A stretch of 64,000 bases of DNA from Anaerolineaceae bacterium (GCA_016841445.1 JAENZD010000002.1:558001-622000), one strand, 5' to 3'; shown: positions 25,178 to 34,353, numbered from the stretch's first letter. Numbers and translations are program-made. The notes: generated by a model not told the origin, from the letters alone.

Positions 25178-25933
25178 ATGAAGTTTTCGGTATGCCTCGA
25201 ATGTATTTTTGAAAATTATGAATTTTGTGATCGAATAAAACTAGCCAAAGAATGCGGAGCTGATGCAATAGAGCTCTGGGATCCTTCAGTCTATGATTCA
25301 AAAAAAATAGCTAAAATTGCTCAGGAAAACAGTTTACCTGTGGCAGCTTGCGGACTTAAAGAAAGCTGGGCTTACCGCTTGAATTCCCCATATGAAATCG
25401 TTGAAAAGAATATTCAGGAATCGATCCCATTTGGAAAGGATATGGGATGTTCAACATTCATCGGGTTATCCGGCGAATTGGAATGTAAGGCTGACAGTCA
25501 GAAATCATTACTCATTGAAAATCTTAAAAGGATTGCGGAGATTTGCGAAAGAGAAGAAGTTGTGATTGTAATTGAACCACTTAATTCTTTGTATGATCAT
25601 AAAGGCTATTATCTTGATTCCTCCTATATTGGCTTTGAGATTGTTAAAGCGGTCAACAGTCCTTCGATCAAAGTGCTTTATGACTGTTATCATATGCAGA
25701 TCATGGAAGGCAATTTGGTGAACAATGTCACCAATAATATTGGTTTTATTGGTCATTTCCACAGTGCTGGCGTTCCCGGGAGGCATGAGCTGCATAAAGG
25801 TGAGACAAATTACCCCTTTGTTCTAAATGCGATAGAAGAATCTGGATACAACAAATTTTTTGGTTTTGAATACTGGCCAACATATGATGATAAAAAATCA
25901 TTAATAGATGTACTGCGGTATGTTAGAGGATAG
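25178..25933 (+). CDS. TIM-barrel sugar isomerase/epimerase (hydroxypyruvate-isomerase-like)
   Basis: 251-residue AP-endonuclease-2/xylose-isomerase-like TIM barrel. Motifs include MKFSVCLECIF at the start, VIVIEPLNS with the metal-binding Glu, and VLYDCYHMQIMEGN with the Asp/His pair. GHFHSAGVPGRHELHKGETN follows, typical of hydroxypyruvate isomerase and related ketose epimerases. The family isomerises small keto-sugars with a divalent metal. I start at ATG 25178, six nt after GGAG; an in-frame TTG at 25172 gives two more residues without support. A paralogue lies at 29725. Confidence 0.82.
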   Translation: MKFSVCLECIFENYEFCDRIKLAKECGADAIELWDPSVYDSKKIAKIAQENSLPVAACGLKESWAYRLNSPYEIVEKNIQESIPFGKDMGCSTFIGLSGELECKADSQKSLLIENLKRIAEICEREEVVIVIEPLNSLYDHKGYYLDSSYIGFEIVKAVNSPSIKVLYDCYHMQIMEGNLVNNVTNNIGFIGHFHSAGVPGRHELHKGETNYPFVLNAIEESGYNKFFGFEYWPTYDDKKSLIDVLRYVRG

Positions 25934-25943
25934 GAGAAAAATA

Positions 25944-27107
25944 ATGAAGTCACTTAAAGTTGGGCTCATTGGATTGGGTTTTATTGGGGTGGCGCATATA
26001 GATGCCATCAGGCGCATCGGCGGGGTCGAATTGAGCGCGGTTTCCGATGTCAATTTTGACCAGGCAAAACAAAGGGCTGGTCAATTTGGTGTTGAAAAAT
26101 GCTATGAAGATTTCAACGATCTAATTAATGATCCTGAAATTGATGCGATCCATAACTGCACACCCAACCATCTTCACCTGGAAGTCAATCAGAAGATTAT
26201 CCGGGCTGGAAAACATGTTTTTTCTGAGAAGCCTCTAGGGTTGGACGCCGATGAATCCGCTCAAATGATGGCAACCTTAAGTGAATATCCCGAGATCGTT
26301 GCCGGGATCAATTTCTGCTACCGAATGACACCCTTGGTGCAGGATATGAAGCACCGGATCAAGAACGGCGAGATTGGCGATATTTATCTTGTCCATGGAT
26401 CATATCTTCAGGATTGGCTGCTGTATGACACAGATTACAACTGGCGGGTTGTGAAAGAGTTTGCTGGTCCCTCCCGGTGTGTTGCTGACATAGGTTCCCA
26501 CTGGATTGATACCGCACAAACCGTGCTGGGATCAAGAATATGCGAAGTTTGTGCTGATGTTGTGACCGTTTTGCCGACCAGGAAGAAACCCGTTATGGAA
26601 GTTGAAACCTATGCGATTGTAGAAGATATGGAATACGAGGATGTGGCAGTCACAACCGAGGATTATGCGGGTGTGCTGGTAAAATTCGAGAACGGTGTGA
26701 CTGGCCTTTTTCACTGCAGCCAGGTTTGCGCTGGACGAAAATGTCACCTTAACCTGGAGGTTAATGGCTCTAAGGCATCTTATTATTGGAACCAGGAGAC
26801 ATCCGACAGGATGTGGAAAGGAAACCGGGACATTAATAATGAATTGGTCATCCGGAATCCACATTTCATGGCACAGCAAGTTCATGATTATACCTATATG
26901 CCAGCAGGACATCCGGAAGGGTGGAATGATGCGATGCGGAATACAGTTTTTGCATTTTACCAATTTATTAAACAAGGAAAAAAACTCCACAGTCATAAAC
27001 CCGATTTTGCCACTTTTGAAGAAGGACACTATATAGCCCGAGTGATAGAGGCGATATTGTTGAGCGGTAAAGAACGGCGCTGGGTACGTTTAGACGAAAT
27101 AAAATAA
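25944..27107 (+). CDS. Gfo/Idh/MocA-family oxidoreductase
   Basis: 387-residue NAD(P)-dependent oxidoreductase. An N-terminal Rossmann motif VGLIGLGFIGVAHIDAI is followed by AIHNCTPNHLHLEV and GKHVFSEKPLG, in which the Lys of EKP is the usual catalytic/cofactor residue. The C-terminal alpha/beta domain contains DIGSHWIDTAQTVLG with the conserved His. Family members oxidise hydroxyls on sugars, inositols and glycosides. The start is ATG 25944 with TAGGAGAAA upstream; an upstream in-frame start at 25908 would overlap the previous gene and lacks a ribosome site. It probably works with the adjacent TIM-barrel isomerase. Confidence 0.87.
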   Translation: MKSLKVGLIGLGFIGVAHIDAIRRIGGVELSAVSDVNFDQAKQRAGQFGVEKCYEDFNDLINDPEIDAIHNCTPNHLHLEVNQKIIRAGKHVFSEKPLGLDADESAQMMATLSEYPEIVAGINFCYRMTPLVQDMKHRIKNGEIGDIYLVHGSYLQDWLLYDTDYNWRVVKEFAGPSRCVADIGSHWIDTAQTVLGSRICEVCADVVTVLPTRKKPVMEVETYAIVEDMEYEDVAVTTEDYAGVLVKFENGVTGLFHCSQVCAGRKCHLNLEVNGSKASYYWNQETSDRMWKGNRDINNELVIRNPHFMAQQVHDYTYMPAGHPEGWNDAMRNTVFAFYQFIKQGKKLHSHKPDFATFEEGHYIARVIEAILLSGKERRWVRLDEIK

Positions 27108-27142
27108 AAACCTATTGAAACAACGAGGAAATAAAATAGAAG

Positions 27143-27538
27143 ATGAAAAAAAAGGGCATACTCAATCAACCAATCTCGTCAGTGATTTCAGGCATGGGAC
27201 ATTTGGACCGGTTAACTATTTGTGATGCAGGATTGCCGATCCCAAGCTCCGTACAAAGAATCGATCTTGCGGTTGTGCCCGGCATTCCCAATTTTCGCCA
27301 GGTTTTAACAGCTTTAGCAAATGAAATGGAAATCGAGGGTATTATATTAGCAGAAGAAATCAAGGAAATGAATCCCGAGATGAACGCATTTTTACTGGAT
27401 CTCTTTCATGACGTAGATGTAGAATATAAACCCCATCCAGAATTCAAAAACCTGACCGGGACCTGTCGCGCAGTAATTAGGACGGGTGAATGTACACCAT
27501 ATGCAAACATTATTCTTGTCTCGGGTGTAATCTTCTAA
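27143..27538 (+). CDS. rbsD: RbsD/FucU-type sugar pyranase (mutarotase)
   Basis: 131-residue D-ribose pyranase homologue of normal family length. MKKKGILNQPISSVISGMGH with His20, then CDAGLPIP with Asp28, form the RbsD active-site signature; the C-terminus has YANIILVSGV with the conserved Tyr and Asn. RbsD interconverts beta-pyranose and beta-furanose forms so that a kinase or isomerase gets the right ring form. Its presence links the importer to a pentose or 6-deoxy sugar for which ring form matters, but RbsD and FucU are hard to separate by eye. Confidence 0.87.
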   Translation: MKKKGILNQPISSVISGMGHLDRLTICDAGLPIPSSVQRIDLAVVPGIPNFRQVLTALANEMEIEGIILAEEIKEMNPEMNAFLLDLFHDVDVEYKPHPEFKNLTGTCRAVIRTGECTPYANIILVSGVIF

Positions 27539-27572
27539 ATCTGAAAAATAATCTTTCGTAAAGGGAGGTTAG

Positions 27573-28604
27573 ATGGCAACAATCAAAGATGTGGCTAGAC
27601 ATGCTGGTGTATCTATCACTACAGTTTCTCATGTCATCAATGGAACCCGATTTGTCAGCGAAAAACTGACCCAAAGGGTTTTTGATGCGATGAAAGACCT
27701 GAAATACAGCCCGAATATCATCGCGCGCAGTTTGCGGAGTGGAAAAACAAAAACAATCGGGTTGGTGGTACCGGATATTCTGAACCCTTATTTTGCAGAA
27801 TTTTCACGGGAGATTGAAGATAAGGGATTTGAACATGGCTACAACGTCATTCTTTGTAACACTGATGAAAATTTAGCAAAAGAGGAACAGTATGTGAACG
27901 GATTGATTTCCAAACAAGTGGATGGTTTGATATTCTTTTCATCTGGTGTGTATAAAAGCTTTAAGGATAATCCGAATAAAGATGATATACCCATTGTGGT
28001 CACAGACCGGGAATCAGAGGGCGTAACTTCTGATGTTGTTCTCATTGACAACTTTAAGGGGGGTTATGAGGCTACGCGCTACCTGATCTCAATTGGACAT
28101 AGACGTATTGCTTGTATTTCAGGGCCATCTTTGATCCGGCCCAGTGCCCAGAGGGTGGATGGGTATCTGCAGGCTTTGGATGAAGCAGGTATACCCTTTG
28201 ATGAAGAGCTATTAATGATGGGTGATTTTCGCTATAACGGCGGAGAAGAACAAATGGCAGCTTTGTTGGAGTTACCTGAACAGCCAACAGCTATATTCGC
28301 TTGCAATGACATGATGGCAATTGGTGCGACACGAGCAATCAGAGATGCTGGGTTCAATGTTCCGGATGATTACTCAGTCGTCGGTTTTGATAACACACCC
28401 TTATCCAGGTATGTTTTTCCTCAATTAACGACGATCGGACAACCAGTAAAAGAAATGGCGGATCTGGCGATAGAACTGCTTATTGAAAAAATTAAGATAA
28501 AGGAAGATCAGAAACGTAAGAAAGATCTTCAACCTGAGTATAAACGGATTGTGCTGGATACGACGTTGATCATTCGGGAATCATGTACACCATACACGAG
28601 CTAA
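27573..28604 (+). CDS. LacI-family transcriptional regulator
   Basis: 343-residue repressor. The N-terminal helix-turn-helix TIKDVARHAGVSITTVSHVI is followed by the hinge helix NIIARSLRSGKT (residues 50-61). A periplasmic-binding-like effector domain spans about 62-335 (TIGLVVPDILNPYFAEF; later AIFACNDMMAIGATRA and VVGFDNTPLS). It is in the middle of the operon it presumably controls, with candidate operators at 18143 and 23098. The effector would be the imported sugar or a phosphorylated intermediate. A GGGAGG ribosome site lies 7 nt before ATG. Confidence 0.92.
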   Translation: MATIKDVARHAGVSITTVSHVINGTRFVSEKLTQRVFDAMKDLKYSPNIIARSLRSGKTKTIGLVVPDILNPYFAEFSREIEDKGFEHGYNVILCNTDENLAKEEQYVNGLISKQVDGLIFFSSGVYKSFKDNPNKDDIPIVVTDRESEGVTSDVVLIDNFKGGYEATRYLISIGHRRIACISGPSLIRPSAQRVDGYLQALDEAGIPFDEELLMMGDFRYNGGEEQMAALLELPEQPTAIFACNDMMAIGATRAIRDAGFNVPDDYSVVGFDNTPLSRYVFPQLTTIGQPVKEMADLAIELLIEKIKIKEDQKRKKDLQPEYKRIVLDTTLIIRESCTPYTS

Positions 28605-28637
28605 AGAAATAGAGAAAAATTGCGAAAGGAATTTGCG

Positions 28638-29708
28638 ATGACAAAGAAATTTAAAGTTGGTATTGTGGGATGTGGAGAAATAGCGCAGATCAGTCACATT
28701 CCCTTCTTGTTGGAATCACCCAAATTCGATATTGAATCCATTTGTGATCTATCCCCGACGGTAGTTGATCGACTGGGAGAAAAATATCACATCTCAAAGC
28801 GGTTTACCGATGTGGGGGATTTGGTTAAAGATGATTCCATTGACATTGTTTTAGTGACCAATAAGAACCATGCGGCGCCAGCACTGGCGGCTATGGAAAA
28901 TGGGAAACACGTCTTCGTGGAAAAACCGATTGCATTGAACCTGCGTCAGGCTGATGCAATGGCACATTCAGCCAAAGTGAATAATGTCAAGCTGATGGTA
29001 GGCTACATGAAACGTTATGACCCGGCATATGAAGTGATGCAGCAGATGGTCACTGAAATAGAAAAAGTTCATATGATTCGTGTTCATGAATTTGCCGGAA
29101 CCTATAAGATCAACCGGGATATTTATGACCTTGTTAAAGCAGCTGATCTTGACCCGGAAAGTTTGAAAGATTCAATAAAAGAGATCCAGATGGATATGCT
29201 TGAGGATATCGGACAGGACCGAATGGATTTATTGGATGCACATGATATCATGATCCACCTCTGTATCCATGATATTAATGCCTTGCGTGGTCTATATGGC
29301 CTGCCTGAAAGGATCTTAACCGCGGATTTATTTGACAGCAATTTTGTTACCGGGTTGATGCAGTACAGAAACGGGGTTCATCTTGTTTGGGAATCAGGTA
29401 ACCTGGTGACCTTGAACGATTGGGATGAGCAGATTACATTTTATGGATCCAACCGCTCTCTCGAGTTGAGTTTCCCATTCCCATATCTCAAGAATGCTGC
29501 GACAACCTTGAATATCCGTAAAAATAAAGGCAAGGCAGCTGTTCGAAAGCAGGTTGTATCCTCCTATGATGAAGCATTCCGCCGGGAATGGCAGCATTTT
29601 TATGAATGCCTCCTGACTGGTTCAGAACCCCGAACAAGTGCTCAGGAAGCGCGAGATGATCTGGCGTTTGCTGTAGAACTGACCAAAACTGCTGCACACA
29701 TAGCGTGA
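28638..29708 (+). CDS. second Gfo/Idh/MocA-family oxidoreductase
   Basis: 356-residue oxidoreductase, only distantly similar to the one at 25944. The Rossmann motif is FKVGIVGCGEIAQISHIPFL, then IVLVTNKNHAAPAL and GKHVFVEKPIALN with the conserved EKP lysine; HDIMIHLCIHDINALRGLYG provides the C-domain His residues. The start is ATG 28638, seven nt after AAGGA; the in-frame TTG at 28620 is not supported. It is followed 16 nt later by a TIM-barrel isomerase, repeating the isomerase plus oxidoreductase pairing seen at 25178-27107. Confidence 0.86.
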   Translation: MTKKFKVGIVGCGEIAQISHIPFLLESPKFDIESICDLSPTVVDRLGEKYHISKRFTDVGDLVKDDSIDIVLVTNKNHAAPALAAMENGKHVFVEKPIALNLRQADAMAHSAKVNNVKLMVGYMKRYDPAYEVMQQMVTEIEKVHMIRVHEFAGTYKINRDIYDLVKAADLDPESLKDSIKEIQMDMLEDIGQDRMDLLDAHDIMIHLCIHDINALRGLYGLPERILTADLFDSNFVTGLMQYRNGVHLVWESGNLVTLNDWDEQITFYGSNRSLELSFPFPYLKNAATTLNIRKNKGKAAVRKQVVSSYDEAFRREWQHFYECLLTGSEPRTSAQEARDDLAFAVELTKTAAHIA

Positions 29709-29724
29709 TCTTATGGAGAAAAAG

Positions 29725-30516
29725 ATGAAAGTATCCGTTTGTATTGAAATGATTTACACAGAAGTTCCTTTCCTGGATCGGATTAGACTTGCTGCAGAAC
29801 AGGAATTTGATGGGATCGAGTTTTGGAATTGGGACAACAAGGATATTCCTTCACTCATAAAAGTGGTCGAAGAAACAGGCCTTGAGATTGCTGCTTTCCA
29901 ATCCAACCGTGGTGGGACCCTGATCAATCCTGCTCATCGCAAAGATTTCATCAGCGGGATAAAAGAATCGCTCGATTTAGCACAAGAATTGAATTGCAAA
30001 GCGATGTTCCTGCTGACCGACGAGTTAGGTGATGATCGCAGTGTAAAGTATCAGTTCCCCGAACTTTCAGAAGAAGAAAAATACAACAGCGTTTTAGAGG
30101 GTCTGACCGAGATCGCGCCTCATGCCGAAAAAGCAGGTGTAACTCTCGTGATGGAACCCTTGAATACACAGGTTGATCATGCCGGCTACTGGCTTGAACA
30201 TTCCCAACAGGGGATCGAATTGGTTCGGAAAATTAACAGCCCGAACATCCGCCTACTTTTTGACATTTACCACCAGCAGGTGACAGAGGGTAATATCATC
30301 CAACGGCTGACCAAGGACATCGACGCCGTTGGTCATGTGCATGTGGCGGATGTCCCTGGTCGGCACCAACCGGGCACTGGCGAGCTGAATTATGAGAATA
30401 TTATCAAAGCATTGAAGGCAAGCGGATATGACAAGTTTGTTGGTTTGGAATATGAGCCCACCATTGGTTCCAAGGACGCTGCTGCAAGCACGCTTAAATT
30501 AATTAAAGCGGCATAA
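29725..30516 (+). CDS. second TIM-barrel sugar isomerase/epimerase
   Basis: 263 residues, paralogous to the protein at 25178. It starts MKVSVCIEMIYTEVPFLDRI and carries TLVMEPLNTQVDHAGYW with the metal Glu, RLLFDIYHQQVTEGNII with Asp/His, and GHVHVADVPGRHQPGTGELN with further ligands. The second copy fits hydroxypyruvate isomerase motifs better than the first. The start is ATG 29725 with GGAG six nt upstream and agrees with the paralogue; ATG 29713 has no ribosome site. It is the last gene of the operon, before the hairpin at 30555. Confidence 0.84.
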   Translation: MKVSVCIEMIYTEVPFLDRIRLAAEQEFDGIEFWNWDNKDIPSLIKVVEETGLEIAAFQSNRGGTLINPAHRKDFISGIKESLDLAQELNCKAMFLLTDELGDDRSVKYQFPELSEEEKYNSVLEGLTEIAPHAEKAGVTLVMEPLNTQVDHAGYWLEHSQQGIELVRKINSPNIRLLFDIYHQQVTEGNIIQRLTKDIDAVGHVHVADVPGRHQPGTGELNYENIIKALKASGYDKFVGLEYEPTIGSKDAAASTLKLIKAA

Positions 30517-30554
30517 GAGACGTTGTTTCTTTTTGTATTAATTGAGCAGATGAT

Positions 30555-30581
30555 AAACACCTCCAACCTGGGGAGGTGTTT
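30555..30581 (+). terminator. rho-independent terminator of the sugar uptake operon
   Basis: AAACACCTCC (30555-30564) pairs perfectly with GGAGGTGTTT (30572-30581) across a 7-nt loop, followed by GTTTAATT. It lies 39 nt after the last isomerase stop codon and ends the roughly 12-kb operon that starts at 18103. Confidence 0.8.
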
Positions 30582-30706
30582 GTTTAATTGAATTATAAAA
30601 AATGTGGAAATTCATGCCTAAGTCATTTGTAGTAAAATAGGGCTGTATTACTGCTAGTTTTATCAAGCATAACTACACTTACTTATTCATTAATGAGAGG
30701 TTTTCT

Positions 30707-31495
30707 ATGAGTCGCCGTTCTCTAAAATTTGTTTTATTGGTTATCATTTTATTCATGTCAGCTTGCCAGCCCCAGCCAACGGCAGAAATATCACAAGTAG
30801 AGGTTGAGGAAGAAGAACAAACACAACCTCCTGAAGCAGATTCCCCTACGGCTTTTCCAACCGAAACAGAGAAACCTGTTGAAACAAGCACGAATACACC
30901 CAACCCCACCCCGACAAACACCCTGATTGCGACCATTGCACCCACGATGCTGCCCACGCAGTTCATGGGTTTTGATCTGGCCCGGGTTTTCAAAGCTTTA
31001 GCTTATAAAGATGAAACGATTTTCTATTTCATTGTGCCAGGGGTAGCAGCATCTTACTATGGGACAGTGGATGGTGTTGAACTGGCATGTGAAACTGAAC
31101 CAGAACAGGAAAATTTACTGGTATGTCGGGCAGAAGAGGATTTATTTGGAACAGATTGGAAGTCTTTTGAATTCTTCGCTGATGAAGGCAAAACAGTGCT
31201 TGTTTATGAGGGTGATTTTTCAACCACACTGGATAAACTCCCACCCACGCCCACACCTGCTGGTTTCATCTGGCCGAGAGCTGATTTTACAGCAAACGAT
31301 ATCACATGGGCAGCCACCCCACCAGGGTGTACCACTCGGGGTGTAGGGTTGAATTGCGAAACTGAATACCGTGAATATTCTGATGGCTCTTGTGTTGTGG
31401 GGATGAGCTGCTTTGATTCTTGTGGTTATTATTATTCGGTTAATACCATCGATGGAAAAACCGGCCCCTGGGTAGGCAGAGGTCCCTGCTGGTAG
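30707..31495 (+). CDS. secreted lipoprotein of unknown function
   Basis: 262-residue putative lipoprotein. The signal peptide ends in the lipobox FMSAC (Cys20). A low-complexity Glu/Pro/Thr-rich linker (about 25-85) follows, typical of surface-tethered proteins. The C-terminal part has a short Cys-rich, aromatic segment (PPGCTT through GPCW) with eight cysteines in about 60 residues, likely disulfide bonded. I do not recognise the domain. It stands alone between the sugar operon terminator and genes on the opposite strand. Confidence 0.65.
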   Translation: MSRRSLKFVLLVIILFMSACQPQPTAEISQVEVEEEEQTQPPEADSPTAFPTETEKPVETSTNTPNPTPTNTLIATIAPTMLPTQFMGFDLARVFKALAYKDETIFYFIVPGVAASYYGTVDGVELACETEPEQENLLVCRAEEDLFGTDWKSFEFFADEGKTVLVYEGDFSTTLDKLPPTPTPAGFIWPRADFTANDITWAATPPGCTTRGVGLNCETEYREYSDGSCVVGMSCFDSCGYYYSVNTIDGKTGPWVGRGPCW

Positions 31496-31526
31496 GTTAA
31501 AACAAGGGCATAGGCGACCTCGATAG

Positions 31527-31647
31527 GGGGCAAATGCACAGCTTAGCCCCTACGGAAAATGCCGTTTCGTAATAAAACTGAAAGGGTAAAGGGGGTTGTT
31601 CACCGAAACAGATAATCTCTTGTTGGGGTCGATCTCTGTTTCGACCC
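31527..31647. repeat. intergenic cluster of inverted repeats
   Basis: Three hairpin-forming arms lie between the convergent genes. GGGGC/GCCCC occurs at 31527-31531 and 31546-31550. CGAAACAGA (31604-31612) pairs with TCTGTTTCG (31635-31643), and GGGTCGA (31626-31632) pairs with TCGACCC (31641-31647). The last two share bases and exclude each other. The GC-rich look, unlike the AT-rich gaps elsewhere, suggests a dispersed intergenic repeat or bidirectional terminator. Confidence 0.4.
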
Positions 31648-31699
31648 GATGGCTCATGGTTACGGGCGGACACTGAGGTCCGCTCGTGCATCCAATGAT

Positions 31700-32140
31700 T
31701 TAATCGTATTCCCCGTTGGCGAATTCCAATCCACAGATCTCAACGTTTGCCATTTTTAAAAATTCCAATGCATTTTCATCCACGCGGTAGGCAACATGGT
31801 AAACCAAACGTGAGATACCGGCATTGATCAGTACTTTTGTGCAGTTGATGCATGGGAAATGGGTCACGTAGCAGGTGCAGCCTTTGGTTGAAACGCCGTG
31901 CAAGGCAGCCTGGATGATGGCATTGGTTTCGGCATGGATCGTGCGGATGCAGTGCCCTTCCACCAGCAAATGCCCGACTTCATCGCAATGGGGCTGCCCG
32001 GAGGGGGAACCGTTAAAGCCCGTGGTCAGGATGCGCTTGTCACGTACCAGTACACAGCCCACAAAAGCCCGGTCGCAGGTGCTGCGCTCAGACACTGAAT
32101 AAGCAATTTTCATGAAGTATGAATCCCAGTCAGGTCGCAT
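31700..32140 (-). CDS. dCMP/cytidine deaminase-family protein (ComEB-like)
   Basis: 146-residue zinc deaminase. The catalytic HAE motif is at 69-71 (IRTIHAETNAI) and the zinc cysteines are in PCINC (Cys97, Cys100). An extra Cys/His cluster (HCDEVGHLLVEGHC) matches the second zinc site of deoxycytidylate deaminases. It deaminates dCMP to dUMP for thymidylate synthesis. The start is ATG at 32140 with GGAGG five nt upstream; a TTG start at 32152 would lie across the ribosome site. It is a single gene on the minus strand. Confidence 0.87.
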   Translation of the reverse strand: MRPDWDSYFMKIAYSVSERSTCDRAFVGCVLVRDKRILTTGFNGSPSGQPHCDEVGHLLVEGHCIRTIHAETNAIIQAALHGVSTKGCTCYVTHFPCINCTKVLINAGISRLVYHVAYRVDENALEFLKMANVEICGLEFANGEYD

Positions 32141-32245
32141 AATATCCTCCAAGAAAATATCATATCATAAAAAATCAAATGGTTACTTGTCTGCGCTTTT
32201 ACACAGAAAACACGGAAGGTAAATAGGTTGCTTTATGAGCTGTTT

Positions 32246-33505
32246 TTATCCCATTCGCCAATCGTGCTCAATTTCCACCCAGCCCTGGCGTTCTTTAAGG
32301 ATGTGTTCTCGCAGGTGTCCGCCGCGATCCACTTCGCCCACAAATACATCTTCAATCATCTCCAGCACTTCTCCCTTTCGCTCAACAACCAGGGACATCG
32401 TGATCGTCCCAGGAGCAAGCGGAAGATGCTCAATCGCACAGCATGCCTGACCGCTCGGGTTGGAGATTCCAAAAGTTCTCATTTCTTTGAAGCTGCTGAG
32501 GTTGGCGATCACATCACCATTCAGGGTTTTGATCAGGATGGTGAAGCCGATGTCTTCCAAGTTGACTGCAGGGTCAATGCTGTAATCGATCATGAAGTCA
32601 ACAGGTGCTCCGCTCGTGAGGGTATCCAGCGTAATGCCATTCGCGTCGATCAGGTTGAAGTCGTTGATCTTTACAAGGGTCGATTTTTGAGTGAATTTGG
32701 ATTCAGCTTTATGTTTGAGCTGGGCTTGCTTGGCGAAATTGAGATAGTATTCAATCGCACCCGGGACATTCCCAAGCTCATAGATCACGTTGCCGTGGTC
32801 CAGGACGATAGCTTTTGTGCATAAAGAGGCAATGGTGGTCATGTTGTGGCTGACAAAAAGGATCACACCGCCGTTTTCAGAAACCTCTTTGATCTTTGCC
32901 AGGCTTTTCTGCTGGAATGCAGCATCCCCGACTGACAGCACCTCATCCACCAGCAGCAATTCCGGATGCAGGTGGGCTGCCACAGAGAAAGCAAGCCGTA
33001 CTTCCATCCCCGAGGAAAAACGTTTGACAGGAGTATCTAAAAACTTTTCAACACCCGAAAAGGCGACAATTTCGTCAAATTTGTTCTTGATCTCAGCCCG
33101 AGACATGCCGATAATAGCACCGCTGATGAAGATGTTTTCACGCCCGGTCAGCTCGGAATGAAAGCCAGTCCCCACTTCTAACAAAGAACCAACACGGCCA
33201 TTGATGATGGCTCGCCCATGGGACGGTTCCGTCACCCGGCTGAGGAGTTTCAGTAATGTGCTTTTCCCGGCCCCGTTGGAACCAATTACACCGAGGATGT
33301 CCCCGCGGCGGGCTTCAAAAGAAACATCTTTCAATGCCCAAAATGAGACTTTATGATTGTTGCGTTTTTTGCCCCGGAATAAGTTCGTAAATTGGGCAAT
33401 GTCATCCACTAAAACGCGCTGGTTTCGGCGCCACCCCATGCCTTTGGTTGGACGGATGCGGTATTGTTTGGATAAATTTTCACATTTCAAGATAAGTTCG
33501 GTCAT
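32246..33505 (-). CDS. polysaccharide/teichoic-acid export ABC ATPase (Wzt/TagH type)
   Basis: 419 residues. The ABC domain has Walker A GSNGAGKST (75-83), signature FSSGM (163-167) and Walker B LLLVDE (183-188), the spacing and FSSGM variant typical of Wzt/TagH exporters. The extra C-terminal domain (about 275-419, beta-rich) is where Wzt proteins bind the capped O-antigen chain. It exports a lipid-linked polysaccharide with the permease upstream. I start at the ATG overlapping the permease stop (33505, TAATG), not at an upstream start within the permease gene. Confidence 0.88.
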   Translation of the reverse strand: MTELILKCENLSKQYRIRPTKGMGWRRNQRVLVDDIAQFTNLFRGKKRNNHKVSFWALKDVSFEARRGDILGVIGSNGAGKSTLLKLLSRVTEPSHGRAIINGRVGSLLEVGTGFHSELTGRENIFISGAIIGMSRAEIKNKFDEIVAFSGVEKFLDTPVKRFSSGMEVRLAFSVAAHLHPELLLVDEVLSVGDAAFQQKSLAKIKEVSENGGVILFVSHNMTTIASLCTKAIVLDHGNVIYELGNVPGAIEYYLNFAKQAQLKHKAESKFTQKSTLVKINDFNLIDANGITLDTLTSGAPVDFMIDYSIDPAVNLEDIGFTILIKTLNGDVIANLSSFKEMRTFGISNPSGQACCAIEHLPLAPGTITMSLVVERKGEVLEMIEDVFVGEVDRGGHLREHILKERQGWVEIEHDWRMG

Positions 33506-34353
33506 TAAATCACATCCGCAAAACTGCGTTCCAGTCGACGAAAGATAAACATACCCAGGAAAAAGATCACCAGGGAGGTCACGAAGGAGTAGATCAGGGC
33601 GTTCATGGGGAAAGTGATTGTCCCAAATATTGCCCAACGGAAACCATCGATGATGCCAACCATGGGATTGAGATCGTAAATCCAATTCAGAGATTCCGGG
33701 ATCAGGTTTGAAGAATAAGCCAGGGGAGAGGCATACATCCAGACCTGGATCAAGAACGGTAACACATAAGTGAAATCCCGATAATAGACATTCAAGGAAG
33801 CGAAGATCACGCCTACACCAATGGATAACATCAGGGTTAAAACCAGCAGTAGTGGCAGGCTCAGGATGGATATGGAAAGTGGAACCTGGTAAACCAGCAA
33901 TAGAACAATCAGGATGATGAAAGAAACACCAAAATCAACCAGGGTGGAAATGGCGTTGGCAATCGGGATGATCACACGCGGGAAGAAAATTTTGGTGATC
34001 AAGCGGATATCCCGTGTCAGGCTGACCCCGCCCCTTTGAAGGGATTGGGAAAAAACATTCCATGGGATCAAACCAGCGAAGGCAAAAAGCTCGTATTGGA
34101 TGTCATCTGATCCAGCGCCCAGCAGCCTGCCAAAGATAAATGTAAAAATTACGGTCGTCACAAGAGGCTGTAGTATTACCCAGGCAACCCCCAGGAAAGT
34201 TTGGCGGTAGCGGAGCTGTACTTCCCGCAATGCCAGCATGAACAGCAGCTCACGGTATTCCCATAATTCTCTAAAGTCGATCAAACGCCATTTTGGTGAA
34301 GGTTCAATGACTGTTTGCCGCAAATGATCTGTTTTTGATTTGTTTTCCGTCAA
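33505..34353 (-). CDS. polysaccharide ABC exporter permease (Wzm/TagG type)
   Basis: 282-residue ABC-2 permease with six hydrophobic segments after a soluble N-terminal ~35 residues. ELLFMLALREVQLRYRQTFL and GVAWVILQPLVTTVIFTFIF are the conserved amphipathic interface helix and first membrane helix of Wzm/TagG proteins. It is paired by a 1-nt overlap with the Wzt-like ATPase. It presumably flips O-antigen-like or wall polysaccharide across the membrane; the glycosyltransferases at 34665 and 52947-57422 could build that glycan. Confidence 0.88.
   Translation of the reverse strand: MTENKSKTDHLRQTVIEPSPKWRLIDFRELWEYRELLFMLALREVQLRYRQTFLGVAWVILQPLVTTVIFTFIFGRLLGAGSDDIQYELFAFAGLIPWNVFSQSLQRGGVSLTRDIRLITKIFFPRVIIPIANAISTLVDFGVSFIILIVLLLVYQVPLSISILSLPLLLVLTLMLSIGVGVIFASLNVYYRDFTYVLPFLIQVWMYASPLAYSSNLIPESLNWIYDLNPMVGIIDGFRWAIFGTITFPMNALIYSFVTSLVIFFLGMFIFRRLERSFADVI

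Noticed and set aside
32228-32824. 198-codon open frame on the plus strand
   Set aside because: It lies wholly antisense to the Wzt-like ATPase gene, has no family motif or ribosome site, and follows the codon pattern of the opposite strand.
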